From: Thereva unica
Taxonomy: Eukaryota; Arthropoda; Insecta; Diptera; Therevidae
Assembly: GCA_949987705.1 (NCBI GenBank)
Contig: OX465283.1
Coordinates: 4,940,207 to 5,004,206 of the forward strand
Reading direction: 5' to 3'
DNA: 64,000 nt
Shown here: positions 34,460 through 46,034 of the stretch, one piece after another
How the letters are laid out: each line of letters opens with the position of its first letter
How positions within the stretch are numbered: the stretch's first letter is position 1
The notes under the pieces: generated by a model
Databases searched by the model: none
The model's input: the letters and a program-made list of their open reading frames with translations, nothing else
What the model was told of the DNA's origin: nothing
Made by a program: the position numbers and the translations under genes

Positions 34460-35427
34460 ACAGGCCGCCGGCAGGCCAGATCGGAAGGTCCGGCCCGATG
34501 AAGACCCAACAATACTCAGTCTGGTCGAATAAGCACAAAAATCGCCTCACGTAGTTTATGGACGAACTGTAATAAGAAAGAATGAACTCCTATTTTCCAG
34601 CGGTCCCTCGGTTTTGATGACCGCCATAATCATCCATAGGAACCGTCGACTTTTGTGCCTGGAGGCACTGGATAACCTTTCCAGGTTCCAGATTTACTTT
34701 TGGCAAACAGATACGAGCTCTAGGCCGGATATCCGCAGTTGGGATTAGCTTGAACCTCATGCCTTCCAAATGCGTCATAGATCTTAGTGACACATTGGCC
34801 CCAAAAGTCCCTTGAGGCCTGCTCTTCACATATAATTACAGGGCGTTGTTCCCTGAGAGGATGTAGCCCTATACCATCTCCGATAATTTGGCTTTCATCT
34901 TCACCCAGGTTTCGGGGCTCAGGATCAGCAGCCTTTCTGGACCCGACCCTTTAGTCTTTCGGATCTCGCTCGGTCTTCTCTTTAGGAGAGGATCGAGGTC
35001 TTTTCTGCACCTTCCGTGACTCGGGGTGGTTGGTTTGATTTAGCGGTAGCCGTTTGGAGTAATTCTCAACAATCGACAGGAAGTTTATTTTGTCCGACTG
35101 GTCTCTCTCATACTCCATACTGGCCTTCTCATTCTTAGCAATCTTCTGAACCATGAATTGGCTCCCCGCTACTGGTCCTGCATGCCTATACCATTTGACC
35201 TGTGCTTCTTCGCAATTACCGTCTTCCTGGAGGCGAGTAACTTTTCTTCTGACGAGGTTGAGAGTAGTATTTGTGCACTGGCTGGCCACGCAGCCCTCGG
35301 CACGGTACACACTTTGGCTTAGAAATGGGAAAATAGAAGAGTAGGTGGGGGATGTACCTACCTGGCCTCTTGGGGGATGTACCTGTCTGGCCTCTTGGCA
35401 ATTAGCTTGTTCAACATGGGAGTCCAT
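34460..35427 (-). pseudogene. R1-like LINE ORF1 remnant (DUF4780-type)
   Basis: The minus strand at 34790-34600 reads LEGMRFKLIPTADIRPRARI followed by CLPKVNLEPGKVIQCLQAQK, the recognisable core of DUF4780-type ORF1 proteins of R1-like LINEs. Upstream, at 35427-34951, is a 158-codon frame rich in charged residues, possibly the ORF1 N-terminal region, but its sequence alone does not prove it. A 26-bp unit (GGGGGATGTACCTACCTGGC...) is tandemly duplicated at about 35345-35397. Confidence 0.55.
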
Positions 35428-35548
35428 ATCGATGGCTCCCTAGTTCTCTAGCTTACCGCCGTCGACATAGCCTAATGCTAACTCGAGGCACGCAAGCCTC
35501 ACCACCACGGCAAGGTGTAGATATCGGGGGGTATGGGTGGTGGAGGTT

Positions 35549-35698
35549 TGTCTTCTTTGATCCTTTAGCTGGCGGCCCGAGCGGGGCGTCCCCGCAACGG
35601 ATACGCTGCTGTCGGTGCCGCTTTAGAAAATGCGGTTTCTCGCCTAGTTTCTTCGGTTTCTCAATTCTAGTCGGCAGGTCGACCACTCTCCTCCTTTC
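35549..35698 (-). mobile_element. LINE family A 3'-end fragment
   Basis: CTTCTTTGATCCTTTAGCTG, GGCCCGAGCGGGGCGTCCCC and GATACGCTGCTGTCGGTGCC match the family A 3' ends at 1537, 15035, 19070 and 46035. The adjoining TTTCTTCGGTTTCTCAATTC also occurs with the 15035 copy, so both share the same truncated length. Confidence 0.65.
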
Positions 35699-35699
35699 A

Positions 35700-36165
35700 C
35701 AATAATCCAGCCTTGGTCTTAATGTCCAGAACTCTAACCTGATTGTCCTTTCTTGAGATAACTTGTATTAATCGTGCAAGCAACCACTTTAGCGGAGGAA
35801 GCTGGTCAACATGGATCAATACCACCATGTCAATGAAGAATTAATCCCCCTTTGTATCGGTGTTGTGAAAATGAAAATGATAAGCATCTACTCGGCTCAC
35901 CACTATCGCCAAAAATGTTGTTGATGCTGCGAAATGCGTTACCAACGTCTTATGTGCGTAGAAGAGGTTGGCCGCAGAAATGAGCTGGTGTCAAGGCCTG
36001 TTCATCATTAGGATCGGATATTTGGCACAGTAGACATCGCTGAGTTTTTCAAATATTAGTAATGAATCCTTGAAAGTTCGAAGTAGATGTCCCTTGGCTG
36101 TCTTAACTACTGACCCCCAAAGTCCTCCGAAGTGCGATGCCCCGGGGCGGATCCAACTGGATCGA
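35700..36165 (-). pseudogene. BEL/Pao integrase C-terminal remnant
   Basis: The minus strand reads WIRPGASHFGGLWGSVVKTA, then KGHLLRTFKDSLLIFEKLSD (36155-36050), the FxPPxAPHFGGLWEAAVK motif of BEL/Pao integrases. Further on it gives ISDPNDEQA-like decay and, at 35830-35715, VVLIHVDQLPPLKWLLARLI followed by RKDNQVRVLDIKTKAG, the C-terminal LPPLxWxLGRV motif. The frame is broken and truncated. Antisense in the intron. Confidence 0.75.
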
Positions 36166-36925
36166 TCGCTCCATAAGGATTCGTAGGATTAATTAAGGAA
36201 CACACTTTTTAAATGTTCACACAACACTTATTTAGTAGCAATTCAATACCACAGACACCATTCTTAAAGTTCACTAATTATCAGTTACAATTAAATCTCT
36301 CACTAATAACTCTTATTAATCGCCTTCTAATTCCCTATTTAGTCATCATTTTAAGTAATTTTGATCATTCAGAACTCTTTCCTCACTTTTCAAACTCAAA
36401 CTGGCTGTGATTGCCGCTGCCACTGCATTTATATAATCAAACTCCTCCCTTATCCAAGTTGTAGATCCTTCCCCAACAGTCTGGAGGCCCTCTTTTTATT
36501 AAGCTTCGAGAAACTTAACCTCAACTACGGTTTATTCACAATCAAGCGCAATGTTAGCTTACTGAAGAAATCATTACAAATCGTTAATTCAAATTCTAAT
36601 AGATGGCGCATAAATCATCACAATATGTTCAACTCATCACAATTGTGCGTCTGATAGCAACTTTGCCCTTTACGCTTCGGACTATTCTGTACCAGGAAAC
36701 AATTGGAATTGGCTGCCATATTGTTAAAAATTTGTCATATAAGCAGTAACAATAATTCCTCGCTCCTTCATTGCTTGTTGTCAACTAATTCTCTATCTGG
36801 CTACAAGATAAATGTCAAAGCACAATGATATTTGACGCCATTTGCAAAAATTATAGGACATACACACATGGTCAAGTTCAAAACTTCAAATGTATCGTTG
36901 TAACGGTAGCACAAGTAAATTGTAT
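36166..36925. other. AT-rich intron sequence, no gene
   Basis: The stretch lies directly behind the BEL/Pao remnant and starts at 36180 with unrelated AT-rich DNA. An LTR was considered but no paired copy was found. Confidence 0.35.
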
Positions 36926-37010
36926 GGGGTGCGCCATCTATATTTTCGATATTTCAACATTGAATAACTCTGACATTTTGTAGCCGATTTTGACAAGTGG
37001 CGCACCTTGA
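36926..37010 (+). mobile_element. Tc1/mariner-like end fragment
   Basis: GGGGTGCGCCATCTATATTT, TCGATATTTCAACATTGAAT and AACTCTGACATTTT match the ends of the elements at 18830 and 47505 (GCGCCAACTAGACC, TTTCAACTTTGAATAACTCT). Only the terminal part remains. Confidence 0.55.
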
Positions 37011-37850
37011 ACTTCTTTTTGTATAAAATTCTTGCAAAATCCCATCCCTGTGGTCTCATCGGATGCTATTTCAATATTAACCTGCATTTTTATCCGTAAA
37101 TCAGTTTCTTTTGCTACAAGCAAGGAAAAATACAGACATTACACCACTTTGCACTTAACCTACACCAAATAATTATAGAGTACTATTGATGAACTAAAAT
37201 TGATAATAACAGTATAACTCCATTCCTGCTCCACTAACTTCAAATCACCGAGCGCATCTGTTTAACACCTAAGACCGCATCACAATTATTATCAATTCTC
37301 ACCTGTAATTGAAATATTTCATTTCAATTTTCTTCACAGAATTTACGAAAAAAAAATAGAAACGAAATCTACCACTGATCTTACAGGAAAATGGTGCCCT
37401 TTCCTTCAATGCTTTCTAATTCAATATTAGGAATAAAAGATTACAGTAATTCCCCGGCTTGCCAACTGAACGAATCTGAACGAAGCTTCTATAACGCGAC
37501 TATGAGTAGGCAAATATCTTTGGGTAAGATCAATAAGCGCAAACCATAGACGAATTGATTCGTTCCTCCATGTTGCCGGCTGCCACTTTCCACGTATCTG
37601 CGCAGGTCTGATTGCCATCATGTCTTACAGCATTAAAATCGCGCGGTAGTTGCTTACTGACCTAAAAACCCTCGAGATGCCAAGAAGAGCGCAAGTCACT
37701 GCGGCTCGAAAAAGATAATTCGCAAAAATAATATTTTTTTTGTTGTAGCCGTGTTGATTGACGGTTTTCACTATGGAGACTCTTGAATTTTTGAATCAAT
37801 TTTTTTTGATGAAGAAAAATAAAATTATATAAAACTTAACCGGAATTTAA
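37011..37850. other. Intron end region without gene
   Basis: AT-rich DNA leading to the T-rich tract and acceptor at 37879. No open frame of interest. Confidence 0.45.
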
Positions 37851-37879
37851 TCAATTTTTTTTTTATTTTTGTTTTGTAG

Positions 37880-38916
37880 TGTACGCAAGCAGCGCCGACT
37901 TGGAAGTTGTAGACGACGGCGAAGGCTCCATCTACAACGGCGACGAGAATCACAAGGTGTGGAACGGGTCTCAAGATCAACTAGACGGGATCGGAGCCGA
38001 GAGCCCGTATGAAGTGTTTTCTGGTGGTGTATCTACACTAGGTCGACCGGTTCGAGCTAGACAGATAAGTGCACCCATACCGGTGCCACCGCCGCCACTA
38101 AAAGAAGAAGCCAAAAAGAAACGAGATAAAAAGTCACCAAAATCGGGCAGCCAGAGCCTGTCTGGTACGCTTATTAGGCCAAAACCAATTCACGCCAATA
38201 GTCTGCAGCGGCCGGGACTGCACCCGCCGCCAGGGAGTATAGTCTATGCACCAATTGGTGGCCCACAATCATCACGACAATATCACACATTTAGTCATCG
38301 CGCGTATGCAGCTAACGGTGGTCATCCCCACCATCACCATCATCCGGGCATGCAGCACGGACCACACCCAGCACATATGTTACCACCAATGGGGATGCCA
38401 ATGCAGATGCCGGTTATGCTGCCGCCACAGTATGCAACCCTCCAGCCAGCACGATCGACCAAAAAGAAGAAAAAGGACAAGATGAACGGAATCCCGGTCG
38501 GAATGCCAGTACCACCACCCCTATACTACCAGGGACCGCCAGCACCACAATCAATGATCCCAGAACCAAGGCCATTAGCGATGAGCAATCGAAAGCTAGC
38601 CCAGTCAGCTGGGGCTGGTCTCGATGATTCGGGCAATTCTGGAGCCGAATCGCCTGGCGGCACAGGCATATATCGAAGAAAGGGACACCTCAATGAGCGG
38701 GCATTTAGTTACTCAATTCGACAGGAGCACCGGAGTAGAAGTCACGGATCACTTGCTAGTCTACAATTCAATCCGCCCGACATGAAGAAGGAGCGAGAAA
38801 TCGCCCATATGGTTGCTGGATTAGATCTTAACGAAGACTCAACCCTTCACAGGCGATCATCAGCAGCGACATCTGGCTACGGGCCACAAGGCAGCTTTGG
38901 CAAACCAAGGAGATAG
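37880..38916 (+). CDS. Terminal coding exon of host gene, low-complexity C-terminal tail
   Basis: The exon starts after TTTTGTAG at 37879. Its first two bases complete the codon left by the exon ending at 166, and the frame runs 345 codons to TAG at 38914-38916. Numbering from the first codon of the open frame: an acidic start (SADLEVVDDGEGS), a proline run (PIPVPPPPLKEE, about 67-77), a basic cluster KKKRDKK (about 79-85), a His run at about 151-155, a Met/Pro-rich stretch at 163-185, KKKKKDK at about 195-201, and a more complex end with RRKGHLNERAFSYSIR (about 266-281) and SRSHGSLASLQF (286-297), closing with GKPRR. No transmembrane segment or enzyme domain is visible. The last 80 residues look the most conserved-like because they are least repetitive. 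Function is unknown; a signalling or adhesion receptor tail, or a scaffold, is possible. Confidence 0.8.
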
Positions 38917-39440
38917 ACGAAGCTTTCTAATTTGTTAATTTTTTTCTAATTGTTAAACTTTTTATTATAATTATTACGCCCCTCCACCCCCAACCCCTCC
39001 ACCCGCTCCATACACCTGAAACCCGTGCCCTATTATTATTATTATATTATTGTAGCTCCCTTTATAAATATAGAAAGAGACAAGAGCGACGAGACCAACC
39101 ATTAGAACGAAACAAATACTCAACTCAGTCCTTTACAACAACAAAAAAAATGCATGTAAAAATTTCAATTAATTCTTTTTAGGTTAGGAAATTGTATTTT
39201 ATACCATTTACACGTGTTGCATTGTTTCCTTTACAAACACAAGCTTAAAATATATAAAACAAACACAAGTCAATGAATAAAGTGAATAAGAAACAAAATC
39301 TGTATCCTACTGAAATGGTGCGGACACTTTGAACGAAAGAAAGAAAGAGATAGATAGAGAGAAACTGAACATTGCCTACTGTTAGGAAATTCAAATAAAA
39401 AAATAAATATAAACTTAAATAAAATAAATAAATTAAAAAA
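38917..39440 (+). other. Probable 3' UTR with polyadenylation signals
   Basis: This AT-rich non-coding sequence directly follows the stop codon. AATAAA hexamers lie at 39276-39281 and 39394-39399, and a cluster of AATAAA/AATAAATAAA follows to about 39433. The true cleavage site cannot be chosen from sequence alone. Confidence 0.5.
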
Positions 39441-40199
39441 ATTGTAAAAGCAACGCCCTCTTTTGAGCGGCTGTTTATTAGATAGGTTTTAAAAAAGGAT
39501 GTTGACGGAGAACTCAAGGATTTTTCTCTCAATTATTGAAATCTGATGTGCCTTATTAGGACTTACGTAAAATTTTATTAAAAAAGGATAAGAGAAGATT
39601 TTTTTTTTCATTTATTGTAAATTTAATTTTAAAACAAAAAAGCGAAGAATTTTAATTAAGTGCAGACAATTATTGATGAAAGGTTTTATTAAACTTTTTT
39701 TTTAATTTTTATTTTTATTTTTTGTAGATTTTTAAGGATTTTTTATTTTATTGAAGTAACTAAAGAATGTTTGTCCATATTAGATTCAAAGTGAAATATA
39801 TCAATTTTAAATAAAAATATATTTAATTGTTTTTTATTCGTTGAATTGAATTGAAATTGAATTGATTTTATTGAATGTCATTTGATCATTTTTTTGTTTG
39901 TACAGGGTATTTCAACAAGAAGTGTCATTTTAAATCAACAGAAAAGCGCAATATTTTCGGAGAATTTGATGGCAATTTTTATTTTAATTTATAGTACAAA
40001 ATCCGAGGTTAATAATGGAACACAATATCTGCCAAATGTCGGTTCTCGGACCACCAATTTTACCATCTTGGTAAATATTGCTGGATTGAAAGGAAATATT
40101 TGAACTGACATATTTCAAACGAGTGGTGTCGCTGCGATCAGTTGTTTGAGATTTATTTTCAATTAACGCCTTCTATCGGAAAAACAACCGTCAAACGAT
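39441..40199. other. AT-rich intergenic sequence
   Basis: Long A/T runs and repeated TTGAATTGAATTG units (39840-39875). A short motif at 40090-40190 (GTGGTGTCGCTGCGATCAG, CGCCTTCTATCGGAAA) resembles 13070-13110 in reverse. Confidence 0.45.
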
Positions 40200-40960
40200 A
40201 TTAAAATGGTGCTTGGAGACATGAACGCCAAAGTAGGAAAAGAAGAGGAATTCCTAGGAGTCATACGAAAGCACAGCCTACGTAACGCTACCAATGACAA
40301 CGGTAATAGATTGATCAATCTCGCTAGCTCGAACTCAATAGTTCAACAATGTTCCCGCACAAAAATATCCATAAGATGACATGTCAGTCACCAGACGGGG
40401 TAACTAATAATCAAATAGACCACGTCCTAATTGAGAGAAGAGGGACCACGAGTATACTGGATGTGAGAACTATAAGGGGAGCGTGCTGCGGACCACCATC
40501 TCGTCAAAGTGAAATTTAGAGCCCGGACAACGACTAAAACCCGCAGAGGGCAAACACAACTAAGGTACGCTATAGACAAGCTAAAACTTGAAAAAAGAAG
40601 AGATGCCTATCAGAATGCTATCATACAAAACCTGAGAGAAGGAGTAGAAGAGCCAGAAATCAACAGCAAATGGGAAAAACTAAAAAACAGCGTACAGGAG
40701 GCAGCAAAAGAGGCCCTAGGCTGGGCCCCCAGACAGACTAGAATTGACTGGTTTAATCAGGATTGTAGAGCTGTAATAGAAGAACGAAACCAGAGTCACC
40801 GGGAGTACATCGCAAGGCCCACAAGAGCAAGGATGGAAGTCTTTAAGCTAAAAAGAAGAACTGCAGACAAGCTGTGCAGAAAAAAGAAAAGTAGAGTATC
40901 TAAACAGGAGGATCTTACAGATACAGGAAGACTTCAACGAAGGGAGAATTAGGCAAGCTT
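40200..40960 (+). pseudogene. LINE endonuclease remnant (RTE-like, distinct family)
   Basis: The + strand reads MVLGDMNAKVGKEEEFLGVI, RKHSLRNATNDNGNRLINLA (40206-40330), then after frame changes [20 protein letters not shown] and [12 protein letters not shown] (40385-40480), matching the endonuclease core with Asn and Asp motifs; the SDHHLV motif is broken across frames at 40490-40510 ([10 protein letters not shown]). A 147-codon linker frame follows (40509-40952). No RT is present. Sequence is related to but distinct from family B. Confidence 0.7.
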
Positions 40961-41299
40961 ACAAAGGAACACGCCAGATCAGCAATAAGTTATCAAATAT
41001 CTGCAGGGACATAGATCGACGAGGGCATCTCCAGCGACGAAGAAATGGAGATGACCATTGTCGAGGTCAACAATCAACAAAATGATGAAGTTGACACAGA
41101 TAAACCTTCATCATTGTAAAGCGGCGTCTGCTGCTCTTTTGCTTCAGGAGTAGTCGATGTTTCCCTACTCCAAAGCAATGGACCCTACTGTAGTCGACCT
41201 GGGGTTTAAACAGAAAAAACTCAGGATGGCCTCTTTTTATCTATGAAGTTGAGGGCTCTTTACCTCCGATGGCCTTCCAGGACCTGCTAAGGAACACCA

Positions 41300-41600
41300 A
41301 TGCTACCACGGTCCTGGTTATGTGAGGCGATGCAAATGCACGCCATACATAATGGGCCGCAAAACCCCAATGTCCGAGGCGAAGCTATTTTTAACTACCT
41401 TTTAAACACCAGGCTAGCAATCTGCAGCAAGGGAAACGAATCCATATTTGTTACCAAAACAGAGAGGAAGTGCGGGACATCACCGTTGTCTCGGACTGTC
41501 ACTCCGAACAAATATTGGCTTGAAAAGTCTTGAAGGAATACTCTTTCTCAGACCGCAGGTTTATAGAGTTCCATCTGCTAGACTCTTGTTAAACCCCCTT
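41300..41600 (+). pseudogene. R1/Jockey-like LINE endonuclease fragment
   Basis: The + strand gives CEAMQMHAIHNGPQNPNVRG, then EAIFNYLLNTRLAICSKGNE and SIFVTKTERK (41325-41470), equivalent to the CDANAHHxxWGS...NxRGExLxxYL and NRGNEPTFVT motifs of LINE endonucleases. The metal-binding residues are corrupted. Isolated fragment. Confidence 0.6.
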
Positions 41601-42490
41601 CTAAAATAAAGAACTTAAGGAGGACAAACTGGAGTTACTATACTAGGCTTATTGCAAAGAACCTTGCCCAAAAATCGGGGACAGCTCGACAGCAAAGTCG
41701 GAGGTGTACACTTTATTGGCATAGACCTATGAAAACTTACGAATGGCCTCCACTAATAAACGGATTTTCGGTATCTCGAGAAGTTTAGCGGCAGGCTGAG
41801 GGAAACAAGGTCCTTTAGGGCAAATTTCAAACGGGTCTGGAGCCAATGCGCTCTTGCCGAACTGTGTATTCTCAAATAGATTAGGTCTGTTTCACTTCTG
41901 AGTCATCTAAGCGTCGACGGCAAGGAAAACGCGAATGAACTGGCTTGGTGGGTTCTCTGGCACTTCTTTAAAAGACTTCTGGTTAGAGTTAACTCATTGA
42001 TCCGAAACTGGCTATTGCCGAACATGCTTACCATCGTTGGGGCAAAGTAGAAAGGATGTCAATTAGAATGGTTGATTTGATTATATGATACTGCCACTGT
42101 AAGGCGATAGAGAGGAGCAGAATCTCGTTGTACTCCACCTCAATCGAGCAGTCAAGTGAGAGCGTTAAACCACTTGGTACATTGTTGAATCTCTTCAACC
42201 GGGTAGCATTGGGCACCTTAGCTTCTGTTTCTGAGCCGAAGTACTGATATGCAATTACAAAACCTTCATATGGGGCTACATAGCCAAGCATATAAACGAA
42301 ATCAAACTAGTTTGGGACTGTCAGCGCATTATTGATGGCCTGGGGTCACCCAATTAGAGCAGCTTGATGATGAGAGTTTTTGGCGATCGGAGGCTAATGA
42401 AGTAGTACCTATCGCTGCGTTCAACTTCAAGCTCTTCACGTTCTCTGTCACAACCGACCTTGCTCGAACGATAAATAAATAGACGGACTC
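41601..42490. other. Intergenic, possible LINE decay, no gene
   Basis: The stretch follows the endonuclease fragment and may be its decayed continuation, but no frame or motif confirms this. Confidence 0.35.
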
Positions 42491-42497
42491 TTGGAGT

Positions 42498-42656
42498 ACG
42501 TATATATAATCAGTTAAGCCCGGGTTGAACCCGAATCCAACTACATGTAGTCTACATGATGTAGACGCGAGTCTAGTTGTAACGAGTAGTCCTTTTGTAA
42601 TTTCAACTCAAACTCAACTCAACTATTCAACTCCATCATATATATTTAGTATTTGT
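42498..42656. repeat. GAGTTGA-rich palindromic element, copy 3 (short)
   Basis: It starts ACGTATATATAATCAGTTAAG and ends CAACTCCATCATATATATT, degraded versions of the copy 1 ends. The interior has TTTCAACTCAAACTCAACTC and other CAACTC motifs. The central part is deleted relative to copies 1 and 2 (159 bp). Confidence 0.6.
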
Positions 42657-45600
42657 TGGTAGATTGGTTGATTGTACATACTCTTAGCATTATAGTTATA
42701 GCATTAAGAAAACCTCTGCGACTAGGACGACATGACGGACAAGGAGTTCAGAGGGTGATTTTTGAGCTGCAAACCTTGAAAATTAAAGAAAGTGCAGCTG
42801 ACCTAAAGAGAGTTCTCGTGTTTTAGAAGGTTTTGTCAGGAATTTACATAATGAAGGTTTTCCTGAGCACTAAGGAATTTCTCTTCCCCAGCATTGAATG
42901 TGGTTTTGGTTGATTTGACACAAGCCTCATTACCAAAGGAGGACGATCACGGTAAAATGATGGCAAGATCTCTGTCTGTGTCGAAGATGCGGTTGACCCT
43001 CTGCATGAGCTCAACTGCCACAGCGGATTAAATGATTCCATTTCACATTTAGTTAAAGATTATCACCAATTCCAATCGTTTAATGTAATTAAGTTGCAAT
43101 CGGCCGATTCCATTTATCTCGCGCGTCTTATCGGCGATCCCAAGTCATAACTCTCCGCGAACGCAATCAACCGCAGAAATATGCCTTCTCGAATAGCGCC
43201 CGGCAGTCCAGCAGAACCAGTTCGATAACCGTCAGCATTTCTCCTGACCGTTAGGACCTAAAGGGCTGTGGCTGTGGCCAATTTGCGATAAACAACACAC
43301 AACAAGTTTCACCGGACCTACTGGACCCCACCGGACCTTTTGCCATTTCATTAGTAGCTTCGTTACACCGCTACACGTCGACTGGCGGTGGTCGGCCAAG
43401 CATTTTCTCACGTCCGTGCAATAAAAAAAAAGAAGAACAAAACGAACAAGAAGAAGAAGAAGGAGGAAAAAACAAAGACCGAAACGGCGGTTTCCGTATG
43501 GCGATTGTAAATCAAAGGAAAGGCGGAAGACAGGCGAAGAAAAAGGCGAAAGCGCTAAGAATGTGGGACGGATCTAAGCTGTGAATGCGTCCAGATCCGC
43601 GCCGACTCAGGGTCCAGATTCAGAATCCGCGAATTTCCAATGGCGAAAGAAAACAAAAGGTCCGCCGTCGATCGGTTTGGGCTGGGCCTTTGCTGCTGGT
43701 CGATCGCGCCATGAATAGTTGGTCTAGTGATTAATTTGGTCCATCAATCGCACAATACCTATTGAGGCTGAGTTTTGCTGCATGGCAGTGCGTTGCGGGA
43801 TGTGAACGGTAGGCTCTGGCACTCAAGTTTTGATGGGATGTGGGCTCTGGAGCTGTGCGGTGTGCGGCCGTACCAAGAAATTCCTGTTAGGGCCGACCGA
43901 GCGACCGACCGACCGGTGACCGGGCCTGCGCAGGAATTTCGCTGGTTAAGCGCATTCGCCGGTGTCTTTTTTGCAATTAAGCCAGTCCGGAGTCCACTTC
44001 TAGCCAAATTACAAAACTCGGCGGCGGTATGACGAGATATTCAGGTTTGAGTGTTTATCCACCTTTGGCAGCGCGCTGCAGAGGAATTGCCTAGCTGCAC
44101 CTGGACAGCTTATTGCATAATCGGACTGCTGCTGGCAACTTAGACGGCTTCAATCTCCATCAATGGCGGCTCCTGCAGAAGCCGGGTCGCTAGCGCTAGC
44201 ACATATGTGAAACTCACTTTGGGCCCGATCTTAAGCACTGACGAATTGCGCAAATAAAAAATACACTAAATTCCATCTCGCCGAGGAATGTCTTCGCTGG
44301 ATCCTTCTGCACTCCACTGAAGATCGACGAAGCCTGCCCCTTGCGCTCGCTAGACTCACTAACTCCATCTAGGTGCAATTAATTCAACGTCTTGGGTGTG
44401 TATAGCATTTCCGTACAGATCAAAAGTTTTATAGGCGCCCATTAAGCCTCGGATTAATGTAAATGAGACCCAGTTGGAAGTCCAATGAACCGCGCATGCG
44501 TTTTCGAATTTATTTTCTTTTGGCCGCTGTACAAGAGACTCCGGAGCTCGGCTCTCTCGTCAGGTGTTAACTAGAATTCCATTTAGCCATGAGATTCCAT
44601 TGCGGTTTTGTACCAAGTTCTTGCGTCGTTTTTTCTGCTGGTGCGTCGTCGTTCGACAGGTATATACGTGCTGGAAATGTGTCACTGTGAACGCTTATCT
44701 ACTAAAATAGCCGCGCAGCGTCGTCGTCGTCGTCGCAGATACTTACTAGCGACAATATACTCTACGCCGGCGCATTATGAGCTGCGCTAGCGGCTAACTG
44801 CCACGGGCTACGAGGGGACTTACTTTATGCTAATAACGAAAGTGTGTCAAAGTCTTGTGAGTGACAACAGTTCTTTTCGCGCTGTAAACAATTCACTTTG
44901 TTGGCGCTGGCTCTGCTGCGGTGCGGTGCTGGATCCGTTGACTGTACGTACAAAATGGCATGAAAGTGCTCCGGTTACTTTTTGTGACATTTTCGTAATA
45001 CCGTTGGTGTCGCGGGGCGACAAATACGTGCCGCATGCACCTATAATCAATAGTTGTCCGCTTAATTGCTGCGGTAACTGCTGAGGTATATGACTTTAGT
45101 GCTGAGATATTGCTGAGTGGTGGCTTTGCGTAAGTGAGGATTTTTAGAAATTTCATTTCGCAATAGGGGGAGACTTTTCAGAAATTAATCGAGCCTTCAA
45201 TTAGTGCGTGAACGTGCTCGCTTGTGCCGCTTTTATCTTTTATAGTTGGTAATAGTTGTTAAAGTGGTAGCAAACTTGATTTCGTCTACTACTTACGAGC
45301 ATAAAGGCAGAATGTAGATTTCCTCGTTATGGAGCTGCAATTTACTTTAGATTTTCGTTTACTCCTTTTAGCAAAACGTCCACCACAGACCAACCTTTCA
45401 CATCAAAACAACTCCTAGAAAAATGTTGGGAGGATACTGTTAACACATGTAGGAGGACCAGTCAAGAATGTAGGCGAAGAATCCGTTGTCGGCTATGTGC
45501 GATTTCAAAATTTCCAATAGTTTTGGCGCAGGCCGTAAAAAATTTTGGGAAAAGATACGGAAACTTTGAGGCGTTATCATATATTACTACGAAATGCCCT

Positions 45601-46030
45601 GATTAGTCCAAGGGTAACCTGTAAAAGGCGGAAGGGAGAGGCGACCTAAAAAGGATAACCAGCGAGGGCCATGGTAGAAGTGGCGTGAGGTAGAATTTAT
45701 GGTAGAAGTGGCGTGAGTAGGTTTGAAGCCTTGCCAGAAACGGACCGTTGCGTGTCACTGATGAAAGAATCGGTCGCCAAAGAGATTGGAATAAAGGACT
45801 TTACTCATCCAAGGCAGCAACTTACAGCTTTTTGGAGCCGATCGACACTCTGGGAGCCTTAATCATTCCCGTTTCGTGCTATGGTGAATGTTTTTAAGTG
45901 TTGGTGCATGTGGTGGCAAATGGTTGGCTACAAGATACGTTGATTTTGGAAAGAACTTTCTGGACCAGGCTGTAGTGAGCTTCAGTGGACAAAAAACTAC
46001 AGTGAAGAAAAAACCAAAAAGTGGAGACTG
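42657..46030. other. Intergenic sequence without supported gene
   Basis: An (AAG)n-like run lies at 43430-43470, and a (CGT)n run at about 44717-44733. The part at 45665-45720 has a short tandem duplication (GGTAGAAGTGGCGTGAG twice). Open frames up to 87 codons on both strands have no recognisable domain. Confidence 0.4.
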
Positions 46031-46034
46031 AGCT

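Larger units (their letters stand above)
167..37879 (+). other. Large intron (about 37.7 kb) filled with transposons
   Basis: The intron is bounded by GTAAGT at 167-172 and by a T-rich tract ending in TTTTGTAG at 37879. Phase 1 is kept across it. Nearly all recognisable sequence inside is mobile-element debris, listed separately. I saw no further exon of the host gene within it, but a short alternative exon cannot be excluded by eye. LINE remnants in it are mostly on the minus strand, that is antisense to the gene. Confidence 0.65.

Noticed and set aside
36180..36660. Possible BEL/Pao LTR beside the integrase remnant
   Set aside because: No second copy or clear TG...CA ends, and it lies on the wrong side of the pol C-terminus for a simple 3' LTR.
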